From positions 1-64,000 of the forward strand of contig JAAANZ010000031.1 in NCBI GenBank assembly GCA_009909065.1: DNA of 64,000 nucleotides, in the 5' to 3' direction. A program made the translations under genes and the position numbers. The stretch is from Alphaproteobacteria bacterium. GTDB lineage: Bacteria; Pseudomonadota; Alphaproteobacteria; Caulobacterales; Hyphomonadaceae. Positions 9,486 through 19,319 of the stretch are shown here, piece by piece. The notes below the pieces were generated by a model. The model did no database searches. It saw only the letters and a program-made list of their open reading frames with translations, and had not been told where the DNA came from. The stretch's first letter is position 1, and every line of letters begins with the position of its first letter.

Positions 9486-10967
9486 TCACCCGCTATGGGA
9501 GCCGTGATCCTCCGCCTGCGCCGCGGCCCGGGCCGACAGGGCGCGCAGGTTTTCCTCATGATCGGCCCGGTTGATCCGGTAGCGGCCAATGAAGAGGAGC
9601 ATGATGGCCCAGAACACGAAGATGGCCGGGACATAGAACAGCGCCAGCCGCGAAAGCGCATCGGGCGAGACCTCGCCGGGACTGGCATCCGTCGGCCAGG
9701 AAATCAGCGTCAGGATCAGAGCCGCGGCCATGATCCCGATCCCGTCAACCGCCTTGCGCGTGAAGCTGAGAACCGAGAAAAGGACGCCTTCGGACCGCCG
9801 GCCTGTCCGGATCTCGTTATCCTCGGCCAGGTCGGCGATCATCGAGCGCACCAGCGCGCTCATGGCGATGAAGCCCGTATACTCGCCATAAACGCAGAGA
9901 AGCACGATCCAGAACACGACAGGACTTTCATTCGCCGGCATCACGCCGATCAGCCGCAGGCTGACCGGCGTGATCGCCAGGACCAGCGCCAGCAGTCCGA
10001 AAAGGATCGCGCCCTCGCGCTTGCCCAGCTTTTTCGACACGATCGAGGTGAGGGCAAGGGCGGTGAAAGCCGAGGCCAGTACGCTGGCGGTTATGATGGC
10101 GGACTGGTCGCCGGAAAATTCCCAGTAGAATCCGTGGAGGTAATAGATCAGCGCCGCGCCGATACCGAAAGCGGCCGCTCCGGCGAGCTGTGAAGCAAAA
10201 AGCGCCAGTAGCGAGGGGTTTTTCAGAGTCTCATAGACCTCTCGCATGGCCTTGCCGAAGCCTTGCGGGACGGAACTGGCCTTGTGCAGATGGGGAATAT
10301 GGCGATGCGTGCCCAGCGCGCAGACCATGATCGAGGTGAAGATGGCGAGCGCCGCGAAGAAACCATATACGCCGAACCCCTCGGCATCGGTAAAGGCGCT
10401 GCCGGTGGCATCGCTGTCGAGGATCAGGAACAGGGCGCTGGCCGCCATCACGACGCCGCCGGAAAACACGAAAACGCTGCGCAGTGTCAGCAGTCGTGTC
10501 CGGTCGTCATAATCGGTGGTCAGTTCCGCCGCGAGCGCCGTACACGGCACTTCGTAGAAGGTGATGAGCAGGCGCACGCCAATGGCGACCACGACCAGGA
10601 ACCAGAACAGCCCCGTCTTGTCCGGCGTGTCCACGAGGATGTCCGGGGGATTCCATAACAGCCAGAAGGCAAGCGCGACCGGCAGGGCCGCGCCATACAT
10701 ATAGGTGTGCCGGCGTCCCAGCGGGCTTTTCGTATTGTCCGACAGGTATCCGACAATCGGGTCGGAGAAGGCATCGAAAAGGAAAGCCAGCATCAGGGCG
10801 AAACCGACCTGCGCCGAAGGCATGTTGAAAGCCTGCCCGTAGCACAGCATCAGGAAATAGCTGTAACCATTCCCCTTAATGCCATAGGCCGCCCCGCCAA
10901 AGGCGTAGGAAAATCGTGTCAGCGCATCGACCGGCGGGCGCTCGACCGCAGGAGCGGTTGGGGTCAT
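9486..10967 (-). CDS. MFS transporter of the glycoside-pentoside-hexuronide:cation (GPH) type
   Basis: A 493-residue inner-membrane protein with about twelve hydrophobic helices. The N-terminal layout resembles GPH symporters: FSYAFGGAAYGIKGN, then DAFSDPIVGYLSDN, the motif-A-like loop after helix 2, and RRHTYMYGAALPV. The GPH family moves sugars, but members near acyl-CoA dehydrogenases often serve steroid or aromatic-acid uptake. It starts 10 bases after the acyl-CoA dehydrogenase stop codon, so the two are co-transcribed. The track start at 11036 lies inside the upstream gene; ATG 10967 (MTPTAPAVERP) is preferred. The substrate is not readable. Confidence 0.8.
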   Translation of the reverse strand: MTPTAPAVERPPVDALTRFSYAFGGAAYGIKGNGYSYFLMLCYGQAFNMPSAQVGFALMLAFLFDAFSDPIVGYLSDNTKSPLGRRHTYMYGAALPVALAFWLLWNPPDILVDTPDKTGLFWFLVVVAIGVRLLITFYEVPCTALAAELTTDYDDRTRLLTLRSVFVFSGGVVMAASALFLILDSDATGSAFTDAEGFGVYGFFAALAIFTSIMVCALGTHRHIPHLHKASSVPQGFGKAMREVYETLKNPSLLALFASQLAGAAAFGIGAALIYYLHGFYWEFSGDQSAIITASVLASAFTALALTSIVSKKLGKREGAILFGLLALVLAITPVSLRLIGVMPANESPVVFWIVLLCVYGEYTGFIAMSALVRSMIADLAEDNEIRTGRRSEGVLFSVLSFTRKAVDGIGIMAAALILTLISWPTDASPGEVSPDALSRLALFYVPAIFVFWAIMLLFIGRYRINRADHEENLRALSARAAAQAEDHGSHSG

Positions 10968-10977
10968 GACCTGCGCC

Positions 10978-12198
10978 CTAAAGCCCGAGCACCATCTTCG
11001 CCATGATGTTTCGCTGGACCTCGTTCGAGCCGGCATAGATCGAGGTCTTGCGGTAGTTGAAATAGCTCGGCGCTGCCGTCACCGCGTGTTCCGGAGCCGG
11101 CAGGGCGTCATTGCTGCCCTCGCGCAACCCCGCCCATGTATCCGCGGCGAACGGGTGGGCATGAAGCCCGGCCGCCTCCAGGGTAAGTTCGGTTATGGCC
11201 TGCTGGGCCTCCGAACCGGCGCATTTCAGCATGGAGCTTTCCGGACCGACCCTCTGGCCGGCGCTGAGCGCGGACAGGATCCGCAGTTCCGTCGCATTGA
11301 GCGACTCGATCGCGATTTCCATTTCGGCCAGTTTGCGCTGGAAGTCCGGATCCCGGATCACCGGCTCGCTGCCGGCGCGCTCGGCGCTGGCCACTTTCCG
11401 CGTCTTCGAGAGCATGTTCTTCAGCCCCGGCGCATAGGCATTGCCGCGTTCGAATTCCAGAAGGTATTTGGCATAGGTCCAGCCCTTGTTCTCCTCGCCG
11501 ATCAGGTTTTCGGCCGGAACACGCACATCCTCGAAGAAGACCTGGTTGATCTCCTGCTGCCCCTCGGGCGGGCCATCGAGCGTGGGCAGGGCGCTGACCG
11601 AGATGCCGGGCGTCGTCATGTCGACCAGGATGAAGCTGATCCCCTCCTGTGGCTTGCCTTCCTTCGAGGTGCGCACAAGGCAGAAGATCCAGTCGGCATG
11701 CTGGGCCAGCGTCGTCCAGATCTTGGAGCCATTGAGCACATATTCGTCGCCGTCACGCACCGCGCTCATCTGCAGGGAGGCGAGGTCGGAGCCCGCACCG
11801 GGTTCGGAATAGCCCTGGCACCACCAGATATCGGATTTCAGGATGGGCGGCAGATGGCGTTCCTTCTGCTCGGGCGTTCCGAAGGCCATGATCACCGGGG
11901 CGACCATTTTCAGGCCGAACGGCGTGATCGCCGGAGTGCCCGCGGCCGACATTTCCATGTCGAAGATGAATTTCTGCGCCGGCGTGAAACCCGCCCCGCC
12001 ATATTCGACCGGCCAGTCCGGCGCGATCCAGCCTTTTTCATAGAGCTTCTTCTGCCAGGCGATATGGTCTTCCTTGTCGAGATAGCCGTTTTTCGACAGG
12101 GCCTGCTTGGCACGCAGCTCCGGGGTGTAATTGTCTTCGATCCAGCTGCGCACTTCCTGCTGGAAGGCGCGGTCTTCCGGTGTGAATTCGAGATCCAT
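10978..12198 (-). CDS. Acyl-CoA dehydrogenase
   Basis: A 406-residue flavoenzyme of the acyl-CoA dehydrogenase fold. It has an N-terminal helical domain, a middle beta domain with WCQGYSEPGAGSDLASL and YVLNGSKIWTT (FAD and substrate contact), and a C-terminal helical domain ending NEVQRNIMAKMVLGL. The catalytic base region is near the C-terminal third (REGSNDALP). It oxidises an acyl-CoA to the enoyl-CoA; chain length or ring substrate is unknown. It sits in an operon with the monooxygenase-like gene upstream and the GPH transporter downstream, suggesting uptake and beta-oxidation-type degradation of one compound. Confidence 0.9.
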   Translation of the reverse strand: MDLEFTPEDRAFQQEVRSWIEDNYTPELRAKQALSKNGYLDKEDHIAWQKKLYEKGWIAPDWPVEYGGAGFTPAQKFIFDMEMSAAGTPAITPFGLKMVAPVIMAFGTPEQKERHLPPILKSDIWWCQGYSEPGAGSDLASLQMSAVRDGDEYVLNGSKIWTTLAQHADWIFCLVRTSKEGKPQEGISFILVDMTTPGISVSALPTLDGPPEGQQEINQVFFEDVRVPAENLIGEENKGWTYAKYLLEFERGNAYAPGLKNMLSKTRKVASAERAGSEPVIRDPDFQRKLAEMEIAIESLNATELRILSALSAGQRVGPESSMLKCAGSEAQQAITELTLEAAGLHAHPFAADTWAGLREGSNDALPAPEHAVTAAPSYFNYRKTSIYAGSNEVQRNIMAKMVLGL

Positions 12199-12207
12199 GA
12201 AGCCCTC

Positions 12208-12498
12208 CTACTCGACAATGCTGTAATACTGGATGTCCGGCGCGCCGGCGAGGCAGGCGCCGAGCTGCGGCCCGGCGGCCTTGAAATAATCGCTCTGGCC
12301 ATGGGCATCGAGCGCGTCCTGGGAGGCATATTGCTCCATGAAGATATAGTCGGTGTCCGATCCCTTTTGCTTGTAGAGCTGATAGGTCAGGCAGCCCGGC
12401 TCATTGGCCTTGACCTTGGCCATCAGGTCCCTGGCGACCTGTTCGAACTCGCCCTGTTTGCCGTCCTGGATGCTGAGCCTGGCCACGACACCTATCAT
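12208..12498 (-). CDS. Antibiotic biosynthesis monooxygenase (ABM) domain protein
   Basis: A 96-residue single-domain protein of the dimeric alpha+beta barrel ABM type: MIGVVARLSIQDGKQ, then a helix, GCLTYQLYKQKG, FMEQYASQDALDAHGQSDYF. Relatives are YgiN-like quinol monooxygenases and small oxygenases needing no cofactor; others are only accessory. First gene of a three-gene operon with the acyl-CoA dehydrogenase (9 bases downstream) and transporter. ATG 12498 is preceded by GGGAGGAACC. The much longer frame in the track (12208-13296) is read-through of antisense DNA and is rejected. Confidence 0.8.
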   Translation of the reverse strand: MIGVVARLSIQDGKQGEFEQVARDLMAKVKANEPGCLTYQLYKQKGSDTDYIFMEQYASQDALDAHGQSDYFKAAGPQLGACLAGAPDIQYYSIVE

Positions 12499-12534
12499 TG
12501 GTTCCTCCCGGATGTGTTTCTTGTGTTGTGTACG

Positions 12535-12562
12535 AGTGTAGGCAGGTCTGACATCAGAGCAA
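12535..12562 (-). promoter_or_regulatory. Candidate sigma-70 promoter for the ABM/ACAD/MFS operon
   Basis: On the minus strand, TTGCTC (12557-12562) and TACACT (12535-12540) are separated by 16 bases. Transcription would begin about 30 bases before the ABM start codon. Pattern match only. Confidence 0.45.
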
Positions 12563-12645
12563 GTCATGACGTGGCGGAGGGCACTTGCCCGCTCTGCAAG
12601 ACCGATCCATCCTTGCCGCCGGCGGCGACGGGAGGGCCGTGAAAC

Positions 12646-13062
12646 ATGCAAATCCATACCGTGATCATCATCTGCGGCGCGCTCGTGGCCGCGCTCGTCT
12701 TCCTGCTCGGCTTCTGGGTCTCGATCACCCGCGCGAGCACCAAGGTCATCTATCATGATGAAATCTCGCCGCCTGACAGCCGCCTCGCCAAGGCCCAGCG
12801 CGCCCATGGCAATTCGGCCGAATATGCCGGCGCCGTGATCGGCGTGTTCGTCCTGACAAGCTTTGCCTTTACCGGCCGCGACCCCGGCCTGCTGGTCACG
12901 AGCCTTGTGATCGCGGTGACGGCGGGGCGTTTCTCCCATGCGCTGGGCTGCCTGACCTGCAAGACGCTTGCCGCCCCGCACCCACTGAAATTCATCGGAG
13001 CCTTGCTGACCTATCTCGGCGGCCTTGCCCTGGCGGGCCTGGCGCTCGCAAGGGCTGTCTGA
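12646..13062 (+). CDS. MAPEG-family membrane protein
   Basis: A 138-residue protein with four hydrophobic helices. It has the MAPEG (membrane-associated eicosanoid/glutathione metabolism) layout: a first helix IIICGALVAALVFLLGFWV, then RAHGNSAEYAGAVIGVFV, where the R-x-H-x-N/E-x3-E pattern matches the conserved glutathione-transferase-like motif, then ALGCLTCKTL and a last Leu/Ala-rich helix. Bacterial members are mostly uncharacterised, some being microsomal glutathione transferases. It is divergent from the ABM operon. The ATG at 12646 is supported by GGGAGGGCCG upstream. Confidence 0.8.
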   Translation: MQIHTVIIICGALVAALVFLLGFWVSITRASTKVIYHDEISPPDSRLAKAQRAHGNSAEYAGAVIGVFVLTSFAFTGRDPGLLVTSLVIAVTAGRFSHALGCLTCKTLAAPHPLKFIGALLTYLGGLALAGLALARAV

Positions 13063-13073
13063 GGACCGCCCGA

Positions 13074-13100
13074 AGAAAAAGGCCGCCCCGAAGGACGGCC
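13074..13100 (-). terminator. Strong intrinsic terminator, minus strand
   Basis: Read on the minus strand, GGCCGTCC-TTCG-GGGCGGCC forms an 8-bp stem (one G-T pair) closed by a stable UUCG tetraloop and is followed by TTTTTC. On the plus strand the hairpin has no T tract, so it serves leftward transcription. That would be the transcript from the phosphatase gene, or a small RNA encoded between 13101 and 13310. Confidence 0.85.
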
Positions 13101-13310
13101 AGTTGAGCAAGAAGGACGCCAGCACGAGGCACCTTGGAAAACTCCATACGCCCCGCGCTGACCTCTTCTTTCTCTTTCTAACGGATCGAACCTGAACAGA
13201 GCCGGGACGGGAACCCGTCGGTCTGTTCATCTTCGCCGGTGCGAGCGACTTGTCTGAATGCCTGTTCAGGAAAAAGGGGCCAGGTGCGCCTACCAAGGGC
13301 CTGTTCCGGC

Positions 13311-14048
13311 CTAATCGCCGGCATGTGCGAAAATCGCTTCCAAGCTGCGCAGGTTCATCCCGTTCTTGAGATAATTGGCCGGCGTCAGGTTCACCGACTT
13401 TATCACTGCGCGCTCGATTTTCGTTTTGCCGGATGTGTCATCCACCGGCACGAGATCGAAATCAATGATGTTTATGCAGCCGGTATCCTGCTCGAAACCG
13501 GCCGAGGCACCGAGCGGCGCGCCGAGCGCCCAGGCAAGCGCCAGCCGGTTGACACCCTCATGGGCGACGACCAGCGCCGTATGCCAGCCCGGCCGTCCAA
13601 GCAGCGCTTCGATACCGTCAGCAATGCGGGCCATGGCGTCCGAAAAGGCTTCGCCGCCTTCAAGGAAGGTCGCACCGGGATCGCCCGCAGCCTCGAACTG
13701 GAAGGTCATGGTCGCCGCCAGCTGCTCGGCACTCCTGAAATCGATATACTGGCCCGAGCGCAGTTCCTGGAACCGAGGCTCCACTTCCAGGGGCAGGTCG
13801 TAAGGATGGGCTTCAAGCACCAGTTCGGCCGTCTCGCGCGTGCGCAGAAGGCCCGAGCACATGGCAATGTCGAAATGCACCTCCGCAAGGGCCGCGCCGG
13901 CCGCGCGCGCCTCGTCGCGCCCGGCCTCGGTGAGACAGGCGTTGCCGGGGTCACGGCTCTCACGCACGCGCCGCGAGGTATAATCGACAAAGCCATGACG
14001 CATGAGGTAGACCCGGCGCCGGCCGGTGGTGCCCGGAAGCGTGCTCAT
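13311..14048 (-). CDS. Histidine phosphatase family protein
   Basis: A 245-residue member of the phosphoglycerate-mutase-like superfamily. The catalytic RHG is in [11 protein letters not shown] near residue 16, a second motif is [11 protein letters not shown], the acidic residue is in FQELRSGQY, and the second catalytic His is in VVAHEGVNR. Substrates of such proteins range from sugar phosphates to cobalamin precursors; nothing here narrows it. Its start overlaps the stop of the upstream racemase gene by four bases (ATGA), so both are translated from one message. Transcription probably ends at the hairpin at 13074-13100. Confidence 0.88.
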   Translation of the reverse strand: MSTLPGTTGRRRVYLMRHGFVDYTSRRVRESRDPGNACLTEAGRDEARAAGAALAEVHFDIAMCSGLLRTRETAELVLEAHPYDLPLEVEPRFQELRSGQYIDFRSAEQLAATMTFQFEAAGDPGATFLEGGEAFSDAMARIADGIEALLGRPGWHTALVVAHEGVNRLALAWALGAPLGASAGFEQDTGCINIIDFDLVPVDDTSGKTKIERAVIKSVNLTPANYLKNGMNLRSLEAIFAHAGD

Positions 14049-15145
14049 CCGCGGCTCACATCCCAGTCGGACAGCACTTCATCCGTGTGCTCGCCGGGAC
14101 CCGGCGTGCGCCCGGCAATCGCACCCGGCGTGCCCGAAAAACGCGGCGCCGGCGCCGGCTGCAGCACGCCTTCATACTCCACGAAGGTCTCGCGTGCCGT
14201 ATTGTGCGGATGAGACGGCGCCTCGGCCAGAGACAGGACCGGAGCGAAGCAGATATCCGTGCCTTCCATGATCTCGCACCATTCCTCACGCGTCTTGGTT
14301 TTCATGACCGCCATGATCTTTTCCTTCAGCTCCGGCCATTTGTCACGGTTCATCTGCTCCTTGAAGTCGGGGTCGTCGAGCCCGGCCTTTTCCAGGAGGA
14401 TCGCATAGAATTGCGGCTCGATCGAACCGATGGAGACATATTTCCCGTCAGCGCACTCATAGGTGTCGTAGAAATGCGCCCCGCCATCGAGCAGGTTCGC
14501 TTCACGCTCATCGCTCCAGATGCCCGAGGCGCGCATGCCGTAGAACATCGAGGCGAGCGAAGCGGCCCCGTCGGTCATGGCGCTGTCGATCACCTGTCCC
14601 TCGCCGCCGGCACGGGCATGGAGGATTCCCGCCAGCAGGCCGAAAGCAAGATAGAGCGCGCCTCCGCCATAATCGCCGATCAGGTTGAGCGGTGGCGAGG
14701 GCCGCTGCCCCTTTCGGCCCATGGCGCCGAGCGCGCCGGTCAGCGCGATATAATTGAGGTCATGGCCGGCCGCATGGGCCAGCGGGCCGGTCTGCCCCCA
14801 GCCGGTCATGCGGCCATAGACGAGCTTCGGGTTGCGCGCCAGGGCAATGTCCGGGCCCAGCCCCAGGCGCTCCATCACGCCGGGACGAAACCCCTCGAAC
14901 AGACCATCGGCCTTCTCGACAAGGCGCAAGGCGGTCTCGATATCGCCCTCATCCTTCAGGTTCAGCCCGACCGACCGGCGCCCGCGCCCGGTGACATCGG
15001 CCGCATTTCCCGGCTTGCCATCGCCCGGCCGGTCGATGCGAACAACATCGGCCCCGAGATCGGACAACAGCATGCCGCAGAACGGGCCCGGCCCGATCCC
15101 GGCAAACTCGACGATCTTCACTCCTGAAAGCGGTCCCTGTCCCAT
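14045..15145 (-). CDS. CaiB/BaiF-family enzyme, probably alpha-methylacyl-CoA racemase
   Basis: A 366-residue type III CoA-transferase-fold protein. The opening [19 protein letters not shown] and [14 protein letters not shown] are close to alpha-methylacyl-CoA racemases, rather than to formyl-CoA or carnitine transferases. The catalytic region [11 protein letters not shown] (His) and [13 protein letters not shown] (Asp) is intact. It would interconvert R and S 2-methylacyl-CoA epimers so that branched-chain acyl groups can enter beta-oxidation. ATG 15145 is chosen over the track start (15310) because GGGAGGAAAGG lies just upstream and [10 protein letters not shown] is the family N-terminus. 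It overlaps the histidine phosphatase gene by four bases. Confidence 0.88.
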   Translation of the reverse strand: MGQGPLSGVKIVEFAGIGPGPFCGMLLSDLGADVVRIDRPGDGKPGNAADVTGRGRRSVGLNLKDEGDIETALRLVEKADGLFEGFRPGVMERLGLGPDIALARNPKLVYGRMTGWGQTGPLAHAAGHDLNYIALTGALGAMGRKGQRPSPPLNLIGDYGGGALYLAFGLLAGILHARAGGEGQVIDSAMTDGAASLASMFYGMRASGIWSDEREANLLDGGAHFYDTYECADGKYVSIGSIEPQFYAILLEKAGLDDPDFKEQMNRDKWPELKEKIMAVMKTKTREEWCEIMEGTDICFAPVLSLAEAPSHPHNTARETFVEYEGVLQPAPAPRFSGTPGAIAGRTPGPGEHTDEVLSDWDVSRG

Positions 15146-15225
15146 TGCCTTTCCTCCCTTGGCCGGATGGCGGCCTATGCCGCATGATGATAGGGTCAAC
15201 CTGACATTAAGAGACCGGCTGCCAA

Positions 15226-16530
15226 ATGAAAGCCGTTCCCTCGCGTCCCGGGTCGCCCGCCATGTCCGATCTCTCCTATCTTCATCCCCGGATCGAGTTG
15301 CTTGCGGCAAGTCCGCGCCGGGAGATGCTGGCTGATCGCTTGCGCCGGCTCGAAATGCGCCCGGTATCCGCCGAAACTCCAGTCTGTTTTGAAACCCCCC
15401 AGCCCCTGCTTGTCGACCTGCCGTCTGTCACGCCGCAGCAGGCCTCGCAGCTCAAGCGCGCCTGGCTGGCCGGGCTGAGCGCACCGCTGATCCTGCTGCG
15501 CCCGAACGATCATGGCCTGCTGCGCAGCCGCGATGCCATTCTCCTGAGCGACGAGGAGGCTCTCGACACACTCCCCGCCAGGCTCCAGCTTCGCCGGCGC
15601 CAGGCCATCCGGCGTCACGAGACGGAAATCCGCCAGGCCGTCAGCGCGCGTTTCGGTGTCTCCAGGGCCGACGACCCCGGCGACCGGGTCACGGGCAGCG
15701 TCCTGCATATCGCAGGTGTCAGCGCCGGTTTCCTTCCGCTCAAGCGCGCCATGGCCCGCCGGGGCCTCAATCTGAGATCGGCGCTGAGCGCGGCAACGGC
15801 AAGATCCCATCTCGAGCAGGAGGCTTTCAGTGCCTGCCTGGTCGAATATGCGCCCGATGAGCCGGGACAGGCCTTCCTCGACACGCTTGCGGACGGCGCG
15901 CCCTGCGACCTGCCACTCATCCTGCTCCACAAGCACGGGCACCTGCCCGAAAACGACAGTGCCGACGAGATCATCTCCTCGGATCTTCCCGCCGAGGTCA
16001 TTGCCTCGACGGTGGAAGAGCTGCTTCGCCTGCCCCGGCTGAACACTCGCGAAACGCAAATCCGACTGTCATCGCGCACGCATGACCCTGAGACAGGCCT
16101 TTACAACATGGATTTCCTGCGCAGCTGCCTCGTCGAGCAGATCGCGGCGGCCGATGCGCGCGAGGAAGCGCTCAGCCTCCTGCATATCCGGCTTCGCTCG
16201 GCCGGCGATGCCGACGCCGCCGCAAGCCGGGCCATGCCGGCACTCGCCGATTTCCTCGCCCGCAATCTGCGCATGGCCGACCTCGCCGCGCGGATCGCGC
16301 CCGGCTCCATTGTCGTCAGTCTTCGCGACACACCGCATTCCGGCGCGCTTTCACTCGCGCGGCGGCTCGTAGCATCCCTGGGGGGGGAGAATATCGGCGC
16401 GCCCGGCACGCCCCTGCCCTTTGGCGGCTCGCTGAGCTGGCGGGTGGTCGAACGGCGCGCTTATCACACAGCTGACACGCTGATTCAGTCGGCACTGGCC
16501 GGCCCCTATACGCCCGCCTCGGCGGCCTGA
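15226..16530 (+). CDS. PopA-like protein: degenerate receiver region plus degenerate GGDEF domain
   Basis: A 434-residue cytoplasmic protein. The first ~270 residues look like two receiver-like alpha/beta domains without a clear phosphoacceptor constellation. The last ~150 residues have the GGDEF fold: it opens [16 protein letters not shown], the usual D-x-x-T-G-L-x-N start. The catalytic GGEEF hairpin is replaced by [12 protein letters not shown], so cyclase activity is not expected. The product-binding inhibitory site RxxD is kept as RMAD immediately before it. This architecture is that of PopA, the Caulobacter c-di-GMP effector that helps ClpXP remove CtrA. Two starts, 15226 and 15262, are possible. 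It converges on mfd and overlaps its end by 25 bases. Confidence 0.6.
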   Translation: MKAVPSRPGSPAMSDLSYLHPRIELLAASPRREMLADRLRRLEMRPVSAETPVCFETPQPLLVDLPSVTPQQASQLKRAWLAGLSAPLILLRPNDHGLLRSRDAILLSDEEALDTLPARLQLRRRQAIRRHETEIRQAVSARFGVSRADDPGDRVTGSVLHIAGVSAGFLPLKRAMARRGLNLRSALSAATARSHLEQEAFSACLVEYAPDEPGQAFLDTLADGAPCDLPLILLHKHGHLPENDSADEIISSDLPAEVIASTVEELLRLPRLNTRETQIRLSSRTHDPETGLYNMDFLRSCLVEQIAAADAREEALSLLHIRLRSAGDADAAASRAMPALADFLARNLRMADLAARIAPGSIVVSLRDTPHSGALSLARRLVASLGGENIGAPGTPLPFGGSLSWRVVERRAYHTADTLIQSALAGPYTPASAA

Positions 16531-17922
16531 GGCGCGCGGGCGGCTTCAAGCTCCGTCAACAGGTCCCGGACCTGGCTGATCCGGTGCTCGGGACTGCCCG
16601 CCTTGGCGGTAATCACCAGTTTCGAGTCCGGGCGCAGCTTGAGTTGGGAGGGCCGGGCGCGCACCAGCGTCATCAGGCTGGCCGGATCGACAGCCGTATC
16701 CTCGCGGAAGCTGAACACGGCGCCCTTCGGACCGGCATCCAGCCTGGATATGCCGAGCGCCTTGCAGCGCGCCTTGATCGCCGTGACTTCCATGAGCTTT
16801 TTCGTCTCGTCCGGCATGGGGCCAAACCGGTCGATGAGCTCCGCGGCAAAACTCTCGCGCTCGGTCTCCGTCTCGATCTCGGCCAGCCGGCGATAGAGTG
16901 ACAGGCGCACATCCAGCGCCTCGACATACGTCTCCGGGATCAGCACGGCGACGCCGAGATTGATCTGTGGCGACCAGTCATCAACAAGCTTGTCCGGATC
17001 GCCCTCACCGGCCTGGAGCGCCTTCACCGCATCTTCCAGCATCTGCTGATAGAGCTCGACGCCGACTTCCTTGACATGCCCGGACTGTTCATCGCCGAGC
17101 AGGTTACCCGAGCCGCGCATGTCGAGATCGTGGCTGGCGAGCTGGAAACCCGCGCCCAGACTGTCGAGGGATTGCAGGACACGCAGGCGCTTTTCCGCCC
17201 CTTCCGTGACGACCTGATTGCGCGGCAGCGTCATATAGGCATAGGCGCGCAGCTTCGAGCGGCCCACGCGCCCGCGCAGCTGATAGAGCTGGGCGAGGCC
17301 GAAACGGTCGGCCCGGTGGATGATCAGCGTGTTGGCGCGCGGAATATCGAGCCCGCTTTCGACAATCGTCGTCGAGAGCAGGACATCATACTTGCCCTCA
17401 TAGAAGGCCGTCATGATGTCATCGAGCTCGCCGGCGCCCATCTGGCCATGCGCCACGATAAAGGAGACTTCCGGGACATTGTCGCGCAGGAAGGCTTCAA
17501 GCTCGTCGAGATCCGAGATCCGCGGGGCGACAAAGAAGGCCTGCCCGCCGCGATACTTCTCCCGCAGCAGGGCCTCGCGCAGGGTCACCGTGTCGAATTC
17601 CGTCACATAGGTGCGCACCGACAAGCGATCGACCGGCGGCGTCGCGATGATGGAAAGGTCGCGGATTCCCGTCAGCGACATCTGCAGCGTGCGCGGGATG
17701 GGCGTGGCCGAAAGCGTCAGAACGTGCACATCGGCGCGCAGCTCCTTGAGGCGCTCTTTGTGCTTGACCCCGAAACGCTGTTCCTCATCGACGATCAGAA
17801 GGCCGAGATTCCGGAACTTAATCCCCTCGGCGAGCAGAGCATGGGTGCCGACGACGACATCGACCCGGCCCGATGTCAGCCCCTCTTTCGTGTCGGCCAT
17901 GTCCTTGCCGGAGACGAGACGC

Positions 17923-17936
17923 GAGAGCTGAGAGCT
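17923..17936. repeat. 7-bp tandem duplication breaking mfd
   Basis: GAGAGCT occurs twice in direct succession. Deleting one copy rejoins the mfd frame (VEVRQLSRLVSGKD). Confidence 0.9.
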
Positions 17937-19291
17937 GGCGCACCTCGACGGGCCAGCCGGCCATGCGTTCGGCAAATGTCTGGTAGTGCTGGCGCGCCAG
18001 CAGCGTGGTGGGTGCGATGACGGCGACCTGCATCCCGCTCATCGCCGCCATGAAGGCCCCGCGCAGGGCCACTTCCGTCTTGCCGAAGCCGACATCGCCG
18101 CAGACCAGACGGTCCATCGGCTTTCCCGAGCCCAGATCGCTGATGACATCCTCGATGGCATTGAGCTGATCGTCGGTCTCCTCATAGGGAAAGCGCGCAG
18201 CGAATTCTTCATAGATGCCCTCGCCGGCCGTGGTGGCCTCGGCCGTTTTCAGGGCGCGCTGGGCCGCGATCTCCATGAGTTCGGCCGCCATTTCGAGGAT
18301 GCGCTTCTTCGCGCGCGCCTTGCGCGACTGCCAGCTTGCCCCGCCGAGCTTGTCAACCGCACTCTCGCTCTCCTCGCCGCCATAGCGGCTGATGAGATCG
18401 ATATTCTCGACCGGCAGGAAGACCCGGTCTCCGCCGGCATATTCCAGTTCCAGACAGTCATGCGGCGCGCCGGTCAGTTCCAGCGTGCGCAGCCCTTCAT
18501 AACGTCCGACACCATGATCGACATGCACGATCAGGTCGCCCTGGCTGAGCGTGCCGGCCTCGGCGATGAAATTTGCCGCCTTGCGTTTGCGCCGCGGGGC
18601 CGCGAGGCGGTCACCGAGAATGTCCGGCTCGGCAATGACCGCCAGATCCTGCGAGACGAACCCGCGCTCCAGCGGCAACTCGCAGACCGACAGGCCGGCC
18701 GCCTTTGCCGCCGCCAGCGAATAGGCGCGGTCCATCTCGTCCATGCCATGATCGGCCATGACATTGACGAGACGCTCGGCCGAACCGCCCGTCCAAGCGG
18801 CCAGCACCACCCGGCGCCCGCCCTCGAAAAGCTCGCGGGCATGGCCGGCCACCGATTCGAAGATATTGATATCCGGCCTTGCGCGTTCCGGCGCGAAATC
18901 GCGTCCGGGCCGGGCCCCGAGATCGACCGAATCGGCCCCGGGATCGGCTGCGCTGAAGCGCGCGACCGCCCGCTGCGCAAAGGCGGCTTCGAGTTCGCCG
19001 GGCGCCATGTAAAGGGCGTCCGGCGGCAGGACGCGCGCGCGGGACTCGTCGCCTTCGGCGGCTTCGACGCGCGCGGCGTGATAGTCACTTGCCTGGGACA
19101 GGCGTTCACTGGCGGCTTCGCCCGCCAGCGGGGCCATCGCGAACAGGGCGCCCGGCCCGGCATAATCGAACAGCGTATCGAGCTCGCCATAGAAAAGCGG
19201 CAACCAGTTCTCCACGCCTTGCCGGCGAATGGAAGCGCGCGCCGCCTCATAGAGCGGATCGCCGGCGGGCGGGCCGAACCGCGTGAGATAG

Positions 19292-19319
19292 CGCTCGCGA
19301 AACCCCGCTCGCGAAACCC
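19292..19319. repeat. 14-bp tandem duplication breaking mfd
   Basis: CGCTCGCGAAACCC occurs twice in direct succession with no further period extension. Deleting one copy rejoins the mfd frame (SGFRERYLTRFGP). Confidence 0.95.

Noticed and set aside
10966-12642. 558-residue plus-strand ORF
   Set aside because: Antisense to the acyl-CoA dehydrogenase and ABM genes; no family features.
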